Shown here: in pieces, positions 7,489 to 15,228 of the stretch
Layout: each line of letters starts with the position of its first letter
Numbering within the stretch: position 1 is the first letter of the stretch
NCBI GenBank assembly: GCA_964584325.1
Contig: CAZOZP010000052.1
Coordinates: 1-24,845, forward strand
Source of the DNA: CAZOZP01 sp964584325
GTDB taxonomy: Bacteria > Bacteroidota > Ignavibacteria > Ignavibacteriales > Melioribacteraceae
DNA: 24,845 bases
Direction: 5' to 3'
Translations under genes and position numbers: made by a program
The notes under the pieces: generated by a model
Database searches by the model: none
Seen by the model: only the letters and a program-made list of their open reading frames with translations
Told to the model about the DNA's origin: nothing

Positions 7489-8504
7489 TTGCGGCCTCCG
7501 GTTGTCTGCGGTTTGTAGAATCCGCCGAAATCCGGCACTGTGCTGATCAGCTTATTCTCAATGAGTTTCTCAGCAACAAACTTAAACGAAGTTTCCGTAA
7601 GCGTTTCAAATTCTGCAGTCTTTCCTGAAGGAAACATAACTTCCTTCATTTTAGAGAGCATCCATCTTTGATGAGGTTTATTAAAAGGATATTTCTGTTT
7701 AGCCATCTCTTTGATAATTATGTTTACCGCTTCTTCCTGATACATAAAAGCATACAACCAGCCTTCGAGCGATGCCTTTACAAATCCGGAACAGATTTCC
7801 GGATTATTATTCAGAAAATCTTCTGTAGTATAGATTCCTTCTTCAGGGAAATTCAGACCATAATCGGCAAAGAAGAATGTATTAAGCTCATCAGTATTAA
7901 GTCCGGAATTAATAAGAGTATTATATTCATTGTAATACATTGCAGTTGTAACGTCCACACCGTCAAAAAGAAACAGATTAAGAGAATTTCCCTGATGAAT
8001 TACCTGAACATTAAGATTATATTTTTCAAAAAAAGCAAGCGGCTGTATCTGGAAATCGCCGCCCCAGATTCCTACTGTTTTACCGAACATATCATCCGGT
8101 GTTTTAATGCCGCTCGAAGCTTTTGCCACGAGCATTAATGATGAGCGGTTAACGAGCTGTGCAAGGTTAACTACTTTAACACCTCTCGATCTTACCTGGA
8201 TTGCATTTGTAAGCCACATTAAAGCAATATCCACCCCTCCGCCGGCAAGTAGTTTAGAGTTCAGCACATTCGGTCCGCCAGGAAGTATTGTAAGGTCTAT
8301 TCCGTATTTTTTATAAAATCCTTTTTCCTTTGCGACATAAAATCCGGCAAACTGAGCCTGCGGTATCCAATGCGGAGCAAAGGTAACTTTCGTCAAACTA
8401 TTCTGGGCCTGAAGATTTGATACTGAAAAAACTGAGATGAGAAATAATGTTATAATTCGTATGGCTGAAATGCCTTTTAGTTTTCTTAATCGGTAAATAT
8501 TCAT
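7485..8504 (-). CDS. NMT1/THI5-type periplasmic substrate-binding protein, probably a sensor partner
   Basis: A 339-residue exported solute-binding protein. The signal peptide is about 1-33 (IITLFLISVFSVSNLQAQ). The mature start matches NMT1/THI5/ThiY/SsuA-type proteins: KVTFAPHWIPQAQFAGFYVAKEKGFYKKYGIDLTI. GGPN, the LAGGGVDIALMW segment, LVAKASSGIKTPDDMFGKTVGIW and the FADYGLNFPEEGIYTTEDF lobe then follow. The family binds pyrimidine precursors, sulfonates, nitrate and similar small molecules; the ligand here cannot be told. No ABC permease or ATPase gene lies beside it. Instead its stop overlaps the start of a histidine kinase, so presenting ligand to the kinase is the best inference; NMT1 domains fused to kinases are known. 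It is the first gene of the operon. Confidence 0.88.
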   Translation of the reverse strand: MNIYRLRKLKGISAIRIITLFLISVFSVSNLQAQNSLTKVTFAPHWIPQAQFAGFYVAKEKGFYKKYGIDLTILPGGPNVLNSKLLAGGGVDIALMWLTNAIQVRSRGVKVVNLAQLVNRSSLMLVAKASSGIKTPDDMFGKTVGIWGGDFQIQPLAFFEKYNLNVQVIHQGNSLNLFLFDGVDVTTAMYYNEYNTLINSGLNTDELNTFFFADYGLNFPEEGIYTTEDFLNNNPEICSGFVKASLEGWLYAFMYQEEAVNIIIKEMAKQKYPFNKPHQRWMLSKMKEVMFPSGKTAEFETLTETSFKFVAEKLIENKLISTVPDFGGFYKPQTTGGRK

Positions 8505-8564
8505 AAATGCCGGGGAATCCTGTATTATTTAAGAATAATTAAATATTTGAATTGTAGAACAAAA

Positions 8565-8587
8565 ACGATTATCGAATGAATTATCGT
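8565..8587. promoter_or_regulatory. Candidate operator: imperfect 23-bp dyad upstream of the sensing operon
   Basis: The sequence has two half-sites, ACGATTAT and ATTATCGT, around a 7-nt centre; 8 of 11 symmetric pairs match. It lies about 60 bp before the ATG of the binding-protein gene (minus strand), inside the 123-bp gap after the methyltransferase stop. The position fits an operator or activator site. It has no U-tract and is AT-rich, so it is not a good terminator. Chance occurrence in AT-rich DNA cannot be excluded. Confidence 0.3.
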
Positions 8588-8627
8588 AAAATAAACGGGA
8601 AACTTTATGAAAGAAATTACTTTTCTA

Positions 8628-9599
8628 TTACCTGTACTTGTTATTGATGTAGTTCCTTATTTCTTCATCCTGCTCAATTTCCGAAGTAAAAGGATTTGAC
8701 ATCTGCCATCCGGGATTCCCTGTTAATCGGTAATGCTCCAGGCGTCTTATCGATATTTCACAAAACACCGGTTCAATATCTGATGTAAAGCATTTTCTCC
8801 CGTTTTTCTCGCAGGCAAGCAATGTGGTTCCTGAATGAGAAAAAAAATCAATAACTGCGTCGCCTGCCATACTTGAAGCACTTATTATTCTTTCAATTGC
8901 TTTAAGAGGTTTTTGCGCAAAGCAGCCGTTAACATTTTCGGACATAAGATGAAAAACCTGTTGAATATCTATCCAGACATTACCTGCCCTTATATATTCT
9001 GATTTACTTCTTTCAAGATTCTCGGTTTTAACACCACCTATTTCCTTATAATAGCCCTTAACTGCTTTCGGTATCTGAGTGTAAACAGTTCCTATATTAA
9101 ATACCGGTTCGCCCTTAACATAATAAAGAAGTTCCTGCCTCAATGCCATCCAGTTTTTGGATGTGCCGTACCCTCTCTGATTCCTCATTGTAATAAAACT
9201 TTTAGATTTAAATCCCGATGATTTCATCATAAGAATAAATTCGGGGAAAGGCTCATAATGATGTTTTTGATCTGCTCCTAACCACACATACAAAGAACAA
9301 TCTTCCTTCATTGATTTTCTGCCGATTTCAATCCATTTAGCAGACCAACGGGTAAATTCCTCTGCATTAAGTTTATTGAATGCTACAAAATTATATGGCG
9401 GATCGTGTACGGCAAGAGATGCTTTGGTTCCGTTTAACAGTTTGTTTACTGAATCTTCATTAGTGCAGTCAATACACCCAACTCTGTGTCCGCTTACAGA
9501 ATCTTCCCACACTTCTCCGGGTCTGAGTCTGCAGTACTTTTCCAGAAGTTTTAATAACTCCCGGTCTTTATCCAGTCTTGGAAGAAAATCCTTTAACAT
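8628..9599 (-). CDS. Solitary DNA methyltransferase (N4-cytosine/N6-adenine, beta-class order)
   Basis: A 323-residue site-specific DNA methyltransferase of the N6_N4_Mtase type. The catalytic motif IV DPPYNF lies at 66-71 and comes before the S-adenosylmethionine-binding motif I (DFFSHSGTTLLA, 251-262), preceded by QKPLKAIERII (219-229, motif X region) and followed by the acidic motif II (TSDIEP). This order defines the beta class. DPPY fits adenine or cytosine exocyclic methylation. The FxGxG motif is modified to FSHSG, as in many related enzymes. It starts 2 bp after the YmdB-like gene, so they are probably co-transcribed. No restriction endonuclease or specificity gene is present, suggesting an orphan regulatory methylase or a phage-derived remnant. 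The recognition site cannot be inferred. Confidence 0.9.
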   Translation of the reverse strand: MLKDFLPRLDKDRELLKLLEKYCRLRPGEVWEDSVSGHRVGCIDCTNEDSVNKLLNGTKASLAVHDPPYNFVAFNKLNAEEFTRWSAKWIEIGRKSMKEDCSLYVWLGADQKHHYEPFPEFILMMKSSGFKSKSFITMRNQRGYGTSKNWMALRQELLYYVKGEPVFNIGTVYTQIPKAVKGYYKEIGGVKTENLERSKSEYIRAGNVWIDIQQVFHLMSENVNGCFAQKPLKAIERIISASSMAGDAVIDFFSHSGTTLLACEKNGRKCFTSDIEPVFCEISIRRLEHYRLTGNPGWQMSNPFTSEIEQDEEIRNYINNKYR

Positions 9600-9601
9600 A
9601 A

Positions 9602-10399
9602 TTATTTCTTTGTCTCAAATTCAGGAATAAGTATAGGTTCGATGCTGTTTGCCTTCCCGGTATTTTGATCAACAGACACAAAAATGCCGCATAAATGTGA
9701 ACCCTCGGATGCTGTCTCATATTTTTGCGGTGTTTGATAAAGGAACCTGTTAACCGCCGCATCTGTTTTCATTCCGATTACAGAATCATACGGCCCGGTC
9801 ATTCCGGTATCTGTAATATAGGCAGTTCCTCCGGAAAGTATCCTTGCATCGGCTGTCTGGATATGAGTGTGTGTTCCCGCAACAACGCTTACTTTTCCGT
9901 CAAGGAAATAAGCCAGCGCAAGTTTCTCGGCAGTTGCTTCCGCATGGAAATCTATGAAGATAACTTTCGTTTCCTGACGGATTTTATTGATTGCAACCTC
10001 AGCAGCACGAAAAGGACAATCAATAGGCTGCATAAAAGATCTGCCCTGTAAATTAATTACACCAACTTTTCCTTTTTTTGATTCCCCGATATAGTATCCG
10101 TTTCCGAATGTACCTTTCGGGTAATTCAATGGTCGGAGTGACCTTGGTTCTTCTTTCAGATATGCCTGCGACTGGTGCTTTTCCCACGAGTGATTTCCGC
10201 CTGTAATGGTGTGAATCCCCATTCCCAAAAGCTGCTTACCTTCTTTCTCGGTGCATCCTTTTCCGTCTGAAGCATTCTCTCCGTTGGCAATTACGAAATC
10301 CGCGTTGTATTTGCGTATGAGTCCCGGGAGCCACATAGTAAGCATATCCATCCCGGGTTTACCTACAACATCTCCTATAAAAAGTATGTTTATATTCAT
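9602..10399 (-). CDS. ymdB: YmdB/TIGR00282-type metallophosphodiesterase
   Basis: A 265-residue cytoplasmic metallophosphoesterase, normal for the family. Metal-binding motifs are in order: GDVVGKPG at 9-16, NGENASDGKG at about 40-49, GNHSW at about 68-72, DFHAEATAEK in the middle and GTHTHIQTAD after it, then ITDTGMTGPYDSVIGM. These match Bacillus YmdB and Deinococcus DR1281, dinuclear-metal enzymes that hydrolyse 2',3'-cyclic AMP in vitro and influence biofilm and sporulation decisions in Bacillus. In vivo substrate here is unknown. The ATG at 10399 has AAGGAGT at a good distance. It lies divergent from the TonB-dependent receptor gene, sharing a 165-bp intergenic region, and heads a two-gene unit with the methyltransferase. 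Confidence 0.93.
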   Translation of the reverse strand: MNINILFIGDVVGKPGMDMLTMWLPGLIRKYNADFVIANGENASDGKGCTEKEGKQLLGMGIHTITGGNHSWEKHQSQAYLKEEPRSLRPLNYPKGTFGNGYYIGESKKGKVGVINLQGRSFMQPIDCPFRAAEVAINKIRQETKVIFIDFHAEATAEKLALAYFLDGKVSVVAGTHTHIQTADARILSGGTAYITDTGMTGPYDSVIGMKTDAAVNRFLYQTPQKYETASEGSHLCGIFVSVDQNTGKANSIEPILIPEFETKK

Positions 10400-10564
10400 A
10401 TGACTCCTTTTCTTTCTTTTATAATATAGACGATTTAACCATTCTTTAACTTGCCGGATATTAAGGATTTATATTATTTTGCACCTTGTTTTCAACACTT
10501 TTATTTCTGTTTTACAGTAATAACCAATATTTGTTTTATACGGGCAAATTTAATACGGATATAT

Positions 10565-12925
10565 ATGAGTAGCAAAATTAAACATTTTATTCCTTTGTTT
10601 TTAATATTTTTCTTTGCCACACAGGTTTTAGCGCAAAGTTATTCGGTGAGCGGCTTTGTTTCAGACAGTCTGACGGGAGAAGCCCTGATAGGCGCCAATG
10701 TGTTTTTCAAAGATGCCGGTTTCGGAGCTTCAACTAATGTAAAGGGATTTTGGGTTGTACCTAACCTCCCCTCCGGTAAACACAGTCTGGTTATAAGTTA
10801 TGTAGGCTATTCAACTCAAACACTGCAGATTGATATTTCTTCAAAGAATCAAATGCTGAAAATCAAACTGCTTCCTTCGTCTGTTGAGACAAAAGAAGTT
10901 ATTGTTTCGGCAGATTCAATTCCTCTTGCCGAGAAACTTTATTCAAAACCGGTTTCGAAAATTGAGCTTAATGCAATTCAGGTAAACAGCATTCCAAAAA
11001 TGGTAGAGGCCGATTTATTAAGAGCATTGCAGACACTGCCCGGTATAATGGCTTTGTCAGATTTTTCATCTGCTTTATATGTTCGGGGCGGAACTCCGGA
11101 CCAGAACCTTTACCTTGTTGACGGAACCGATGTTTACAATCCGGAACACGCATTCGGAATATTTTCTACTTTCAATACCAATGCAATAAAAAAAGTTGAA
11201 CTTTCAAAAGGCGGATTCGGAGCTGAATACGGCGGAAGACTTTCTTCTATTCTTGACGTAACCAATCTGGACGGCAACAGAAACAATTTTGAAGGAATTG
11301 TAAATATAAGTCTTATTTCAGCCTCTGCAACACTTCAAACACCACTCGGACAAAGCGGTTCTTTATCTGGATCTCTTCGCAGAACTTACATTGATCAGAC
11401 TTATGCTGAATTTGTTGAAGAAATTCCCGACTATTATTTCTATGACGGAAATCTAAAGGCATTTTTCGATTTAGGAAATTCGGATAAGCTTTCATTCAGT
11501 TTTTTCAGAAGTCAGGATAATCTTGATTTCAAACTGGATAAAGATGCAAGGGATAGCTTCGGCTTCCTCTACCGCTGGGGAAATACAACCGGAAGCTTAA
11601 ACTGGACTCACATTTTCGGGAATAATCTTTTCTCCAATTTCATTGCCGCTGCCAGTTATTATAAATCTGCATTCGATATGCCAAAAATTCAGAATGTTAG
11701 TGAATTCAATGATATTTCCGACTTCTCGCTTAAAGGCTCGCTTGAATATTACATATTGAATAACCTCAATCTAAAATTCGGACTGGAAAATAAATTCATA
11801 AAATCGACATACAGACAAACCTGGGACGATGGATTGGTTGATATTACCGAGACACGAAATCACTTCAACTCATATCTCTCTGCAATCTGGCGTCCGGTTC
11901 ACGATCTTGAATTTGAAAGCGGATTAAGATTCGACAGCTTTACGGGTAAAAAAGATTTCCATAATTATTCCCCCAGATTCTCGGCAAAGTACAGAATTAA
12001 TTCTATAAGCAGCGTTAAGTTTGCAACAGGAATCTATTACCAGTATCTGAACAGAATTCCCAGAGCTTTCTTCAATGCTATATGGACTTCTGCAGACGAA
12101 TATTACGATGAGTCAAGAAGCATTCATTATATTTTAGGTTATCAGAGAGAACTCCCCTGGGCTGTTTCTCTGGAAACTGATGTTTATTACAAAGAATACA
12201 ATAATATTCATCAATTCAATCAAAATTTTCTTGCTGATGTAACGCCAACCGGACATTCCTCAACGGGTAAACCACTTTTTAATTCCACGCGCGATCTTTT
12301 TTCTACAGGTAACGGTGAATCATACGGAGTGGAATTTATGCTGAAAAAAGAAACCGGAATTATTGACGGATGGATTGCCTATTCATTCGCTAAAACTAAA
12401 TATAGTTTCCCGGGTATAAATAAAGATAAAAAATTCGTTCCCCGGCATGACAGATCATCAGTTGTTAATATTGTATTGAATACTAATCTGACTGAATTAT
12501 TCAGCAGCTCTTATTCATTTGCAGATAAATCTCAGTCATCTTGGCTTTTCGGAATGAATTTTATTTATACATCGGGTCAACCTTTAACCGTGCCATCTTC
12601 AGCATATTATACCATGGCTTTTCCTGATTGGAACGGACAAACCGGTTCAGGGAAAAATACCCCTTCCTTCCGTCTCGATCCTTCCGAAATAAATGAAGTG
12701 CGTCTGCCTCCTTATATAAGGCTCGATCTTAGCATAACTTATCAGTTTATGTGGGGTAAAAGTCAGTGGGCTCCTTATCTGCAGATAATAAATGCCGGCA
12801 ACAGAAAGAATATCTGGTTTATTAATTACACAGATAAAATGGAAGGCGGAGTTGTATATCAGGAAATTGAAGAAGTAAATATGCTTCCGATTTTACCAAG
12901 TTTAGGCGTAACTATAAAATTTTAG
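10565..12925 (+). CDS. TonB-dependent outer-membrane receptor with carboxypeptidase-like N-terminal domain
   Basis: A 786-residue outer-membrane receptor. The signal peptide is residues 1-23 (IPLFLIFFFATQVLA|Q). A CarboxypepD_reg-like beta-sandwich occupies about 25-105 (VSGFVSDSLTGEALIGANVFFKD). The plug domain spans about 118-240, including LQTLPGI, LYVRGGTPDQNLYLVDG and GAEYGGRLSSILDVTN. A 22-strand-type barrel follows and ends with a terminal aromatic residue (GVTIKF), as needed for outer-membrane assembly. There is no SusD partner; the next gene encodes a DUF4249-like lipoprotein, a pairing common in Bacteroidota. The open frame extends upstream to 10451, but that part is not protein-like and would precede the signal peptide, so the ATG at 10565 is used despite lacking a clear ribosome site. 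The transported substrate is unknown. Confidence 0.93.
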   Translation: MSSKIKHFIPLFLIFFFATQVLAQSYSVSGFVSDSLTGEALIGANVFFKDAGFGASTNVKGFWVVPNLPSGKHSLVISYVGYSTQTLQIDISSKNQMLKIKLLPSSVETKEVIVSADSIPLAEKLYSKPVSKIELNAIQVNSIPKMVEADLLRALQTLPGIMALSDFSSALYVRGGTPDQNLYLVDGTDVYNPEHAFGIFSTFNTNAIKKVELSKGGFGAEYGGRLSSILDVTNLDGNRNNFEGIVNISLISASATLQTPLGQSGSLSGSLRRTYIDQTYAEFVEEIPDYYFYDGNLKAFFDLGNSDKLSFSFFRSQDNLDFKLDKDARDSFGFLYRWGNTTGSLNWTHIFGNNLFSNFIAAASYYKSAFDMPKIQNVSEFNDISDFSLKGSLEYYILNNLNLKFGLENKFIKSTYRQTWDDGLVDITETRNHFNSYLSAIWRPVHDLEFESGLRFDSFTGKKDFHNYSPRFSAKYRINSISSVKFATGIYYQYLNRIPRAFFNAIWTSADEYYDESRSIHYILGYQRELPWAVSLETDVYYKEYNNIHQFNQNFLADVTPTGHSSTGKPLFNSTRDLFSTGNGESYGVEFMLKKETGIIDGWIAYSFAKTKYSFPGINKDKKFVPRHDRSSVVNIVLNTNLTELFSSSYSFADKSQSSWLFGMNFIYTSGQPLTVPSSAYYTMAFPDWNGQTGSGKNTPSFRLDPSEINEVRLPPYIRLDLSITYQFMWGKSQWAPYLQIINAGNRKNIWFINYTDKMEGGVVYQEIEEVNMLPILPSLGVTIKF

Positions 12926-12933
12926 GATTCAAG

Positions 12934-13803
12934 ATGAAAATAATATTATCATTATTTGCCATAATAATAGTTTCAATGTTCATAGCCGGCTGCGGAGATC
13001 CGCAAGCAGATGTTACAGGCGTTAAATACGAGCCTAAAATAGCTGTCGAAGCATTTCTTTTCCCCGGCGACAGCATAAGCGGTATAATACTCAGGCGAAA
13101 TTTTCCTCTGAATACTAAATACTCAGACAATGATCTTTATCTTACTCCTGAAAATAATTCGGCCTTTGTTGAGATAAACGGAACAAGGCTTAATTATAAT
13201 TCTTCAAACAGAGAGTACTCAGGCAGCGCGAAGATAGACTTTAATACCAAATATACCATATTTGTCTCTGCTGTAATCGAAGGTAAAAAACTTGAAGCAA
13301 CATCTGAAACTATTACACCAAAACCAGGCTTCAGAATTGTAAACAAAGACTTGGGAACCAGAAAATACGGTTCTGATCATTTTATCATTGAGTTTTTTCC
13401 ATCTGCCGGTACTGAATTTTACGGATTCTCAATCATCCCTCTTGACGCAACTTTGGATAATTTTATCTATGATAATAAAATGTTCCCCAATATTAAACGC
13501 GAAGATGTTGAAAAGAATTTCAATCAGTTTAAGTTTCAGGCTCAGTTCAAGATGGGCTTAAAAGGCGATTTTGAAGGGAAATACTCCTACGAGGTTATGG
13601 ATTACGATGCCTGGTTTTATTCAAGGTATCGTGCTATTGTTTATGCAGGAGATGAAAACTACCGTGACTTTTGGGTATCAAACTCGCAGATTAAAGAAAT
13701 GGACGGAAACTATCATGAACCTGTAAGACTATTTAAAGGAGATGCTTTAGGAGTGTTCGCTTCTGCAATCAGAGACACAGTATTCTTTGAAATAACCAGA
13801 TAG
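12934..13803 (+). CDS. DUF4249-like lipoprotein, partner of the TonB-dependent receptor
   Basis: A 289-residue lipoprotein. The lipobox IAGC places the lipidated Cys at residue 20. The mature part begins with a segment like that of DUF4249 proteins (KIAVEAFLFPGDSISGIILRRNFPL), followed by a carboxypeptidase-like beta domain (FVEINGTRLNY, SAKIDFNTKYTIFVSAVIEGKKLEATSETITPKP). The C-terminal half (about 140-289) carries no motif I recognise. It begins 8 bp after the receptor, with AGGA upstream of the ATG, so the two are co-transcribed. By analogy with the many receptor-DUF4249 pairs it probably sits on the outer face of the outer membrane and helps capture the ligand, but the function of DUF4249 is not established. 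Confidence 0.78.
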   Translation: MKIILSLFAIIIVSMFIAGCGDPQADVTGVKYEPKIAVEAFLFPGDSISGIILRRNFPLNTKYSDNDLYLTPENNSAFVEINGTRLNYNSSNREYSGSAKIDFNTKYTIFVSAVIEGKKLEATSETITPKPGFRIVNKDLGTRKYGSDHFIIEFFPSAGTEFYGFSIIPLDATLDNFIYDNKMFPNIKREDVEKNFNQFKFQAQFKMGLKGDFEGKYSYEVMDYDAWFYSRYRAIVYAGDENYRDFWVSNSQIKEMDGNYHEPVRLFKGDALGVFASAIRDTVFFEITR

Positions 13804-13823
13804 CAAAACAATCTTGTTTAATA

Positions 13824-14549
13824 TTATTTCTCGGCTTTGTTTAAATCTTTAACAATATCTCTCCTGAAATCCCAAAAGAGATAATCTAAGTTTACAGGCA
13901 AAGACAATTCAAGCGAATAAAGGAACTGAATCTCGGCTGTTATTTCTTTAGTTATGCATTCAAGCAGATGTCCGCCTTTGGATAAATCTTCAGAAAGAAA
14001 GTGAAGATGCAAACCCGGTACATTAAGAGACGACATAAAAGAAGGTGTATGAAATCCGGCTAAAGTTCCGTTAACATTTTGATATCGGAATTCCGGCTGG
14101 TCTTTTGCTACTTCAACTAATGGTCTGTAATTCTCTTGTTTCGGAACAGAACGAGTTCTTACAAATTCGAAATTGCCTTTAATTTTAAAAGCATAAAATA
14201 TATTCGGTGAAGGCATTAATGATTCGATCCATTTCAAAAAGTCGGAATAATTTAGCCTGCCTTTATATTCTTCAAAACAAACCGGCTTAAAGAATGTGGT
14301 ACATGCAAAGGGGGTGAGAATTTTGCTATCCATTTCAGAAACTTTTCCGGTAGAATCAGCCTGGTAAATTTTGCCGTCAAGAATAACCATTTCTCCGTCT
14401 AAGTCATTAAAAGTTCCCAGTCCGAAATCTCCATGATGAAGGATCTCACTCACAGGTATATTCTGTTGATAAATACCTTCAACAAGTGCATTTACAGGAG
14501 TGGAGATGAATATTTTGGATTTTTCCTTACTATTTTGAGATATTTGCAT
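13824..14549 (-). CDS. budA: Alpha-acetolactate decarboxylase
   Basis: A 241-residue enzyme converting 2-acetolactate to acetoin and CO2. Signature segments are GDFGLGTFNDLDGEMVILDG (40-59), the R133 region (VRTRSVPKQENYRPL) and NVPGLHLHFLSEDLSKGGH (176-194). H181, H183 and H194 match the three zinc ligands of the family. E53 and R133 match catalytic residues, and a Glu near the C-terminus (E240) may supply the last. The length is typical. The start at 14549 has AGGA six nt upstream. There is no acetolactate synthase or butanediol dehydrogenase beside it, so it is a stand-alone gene, convergent with the receptor-lipoprotein unit. It may spill excess acetolactate from branched-chain amino acid synthesis or make acetoin during fermentation. 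Confidence 0.95.
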   Translation of the reverse strand: MQISQNSKEKSKIFISTPVNALVEGIYQQNIPVSEILHHGDFGLGTFNDLDGEMVILDGKIYQADSTGKVSEMDSKILTPFACTTFFKPVCFEEYKGRLNYSDFLKWIESLMPSPNIFYAFKIKGNFEFVRTRSVPKQENYRPLVEVAKDQPEFRYQNVNGTLAGFHTPSFMSSLNVPGLHLHFLSEDLSKGGHLLECITKEITAEIQFLYSLELSLPVNLDYLFWDFRRDIVKDLNKAEK

Positions 14550-14694
14550 ACGCCTTCCTAAATTTCTATAGTTTTGCCGTAATAAAGCACAAAACGAAAC
14601 TAAACAAGTAAATAGATAAAATCAACAACTGAACAAATATTTCGAAGTAGATATAATATAAGAATGTTTGATTTTTAAGAAGAGTTTTAAGGTG

Positions 14695-14767
<73 letters not shown>

Positions 14768-14789
14768 AAACAAGAATTTTGTGGTTGTA

Positions 14790-14818
14790 AAACTAACTAA
14801 GTTTCCCTAATTTGTCAA
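14790..14818 (-). promoter_or_regulatory. Candidate promoter of tRNA-Ala
   Basis: On the minus strand a perfect TTGACA box (14813-14818) is followed after exactly 17 nt by TAGTTT (14790-14795), continuing as TA. The second box is a weak match to TATAAT but close to the TAnnTTTG form reported for Bacteroidota. Transcription would start around 14783, leaving a leader of about 16 nt before the tRNA. Confidence 0.45.
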
Positions 14819-14849
14819 ATCAAATTTAAGATTACCGGACTAATTATAT

Positions 14850-15224
14850 ATGAACAGATTAATTATTATTATTGCTTTTATTGCTTTATTACTAATATCC
14901 TGCGACGATACTTTCACAAACGATGACATAGATAATAAAAACATTCCCGACAAAAACGTAAGCTACAGCAACCACATTCAGCCTTTAATTAATCTTAAAT
15001 GCGGACTTTCGGGATGCCATTCATACGAAACCGGCAACAATCTTGTAACATACAGCGATCTTATGAAAAAAGTACAGCCGTATAATCCTGAAGGGAGTCC
15101 GCTTTATTTATCCATAACAGGACAAAGTTTCAATATAATGCCGCCCATAGGTTATGCTTCGCTCACAAAAAATCAGATTGATGGAATTAAGATCTGGATT
15201 ATTGAAGGTGCAAAAAATAATTAA
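14850..15224 (+). CDS. Small cytochrome c-like lipoprotein with a CX4CH haem motif
   Basis: A 124-residue exported lipoprotein. The signal sequence ends in the lipobox LISC with lipid-modified C18. After a short polar spacer, the sequence HIQPLINLKCGLSGCH carries C51, C56 and H57: a haem-binding motif with four residues between the cysteines instead of two. The tail has MPP (M97, likely distal haem ligand) followed by LTKNQIDGIKIWIIEGAKNN, the ending usual in small Bacteroidota and Planctomycetes cytochrome-like domains. It is likely an envelope-anchored electron carrier or a redox cap, but haem attachment is inferred. It lies alone between the tRNA and a convergent SDR gene; no ribosome site is obvious at the ATG. 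Confidence 0.75.
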   Translation: MNRLIIIIAFIALLLISCDDTFTNDDIDNKNIPDKNVSYSNHIQPLINLKCGLSGCHSYETGNNLVTYSDLMKKVQPYNPEGSPLYLSITGQSFNIMPPIGYASLTKNQIDGIKIWIIEGAKNN

Positions 15225-15228
15225 TCTG

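Noticed and set aside
7668..8138. Plus-strand open frame of 156 codons
   Set aside because: It is antisense to the NMT1-type binding-protein gene; the predicted product is low-complexity and has no family signature.
10451..10564. Upstream extension of the TonB-dependent receptor
   Set aside because: The 38 added residues precede a perfect signal peptide and are rich in Phe, Tyr and Cys without any domain; the ATG at 10565 is the better start.
13804..13820. Short hairpin AAACAA/TTGTTT between convergent genes as terminator
   Set aside because: The stem is only AT-rich, about 6 bp, with too short a loop and no T-run.
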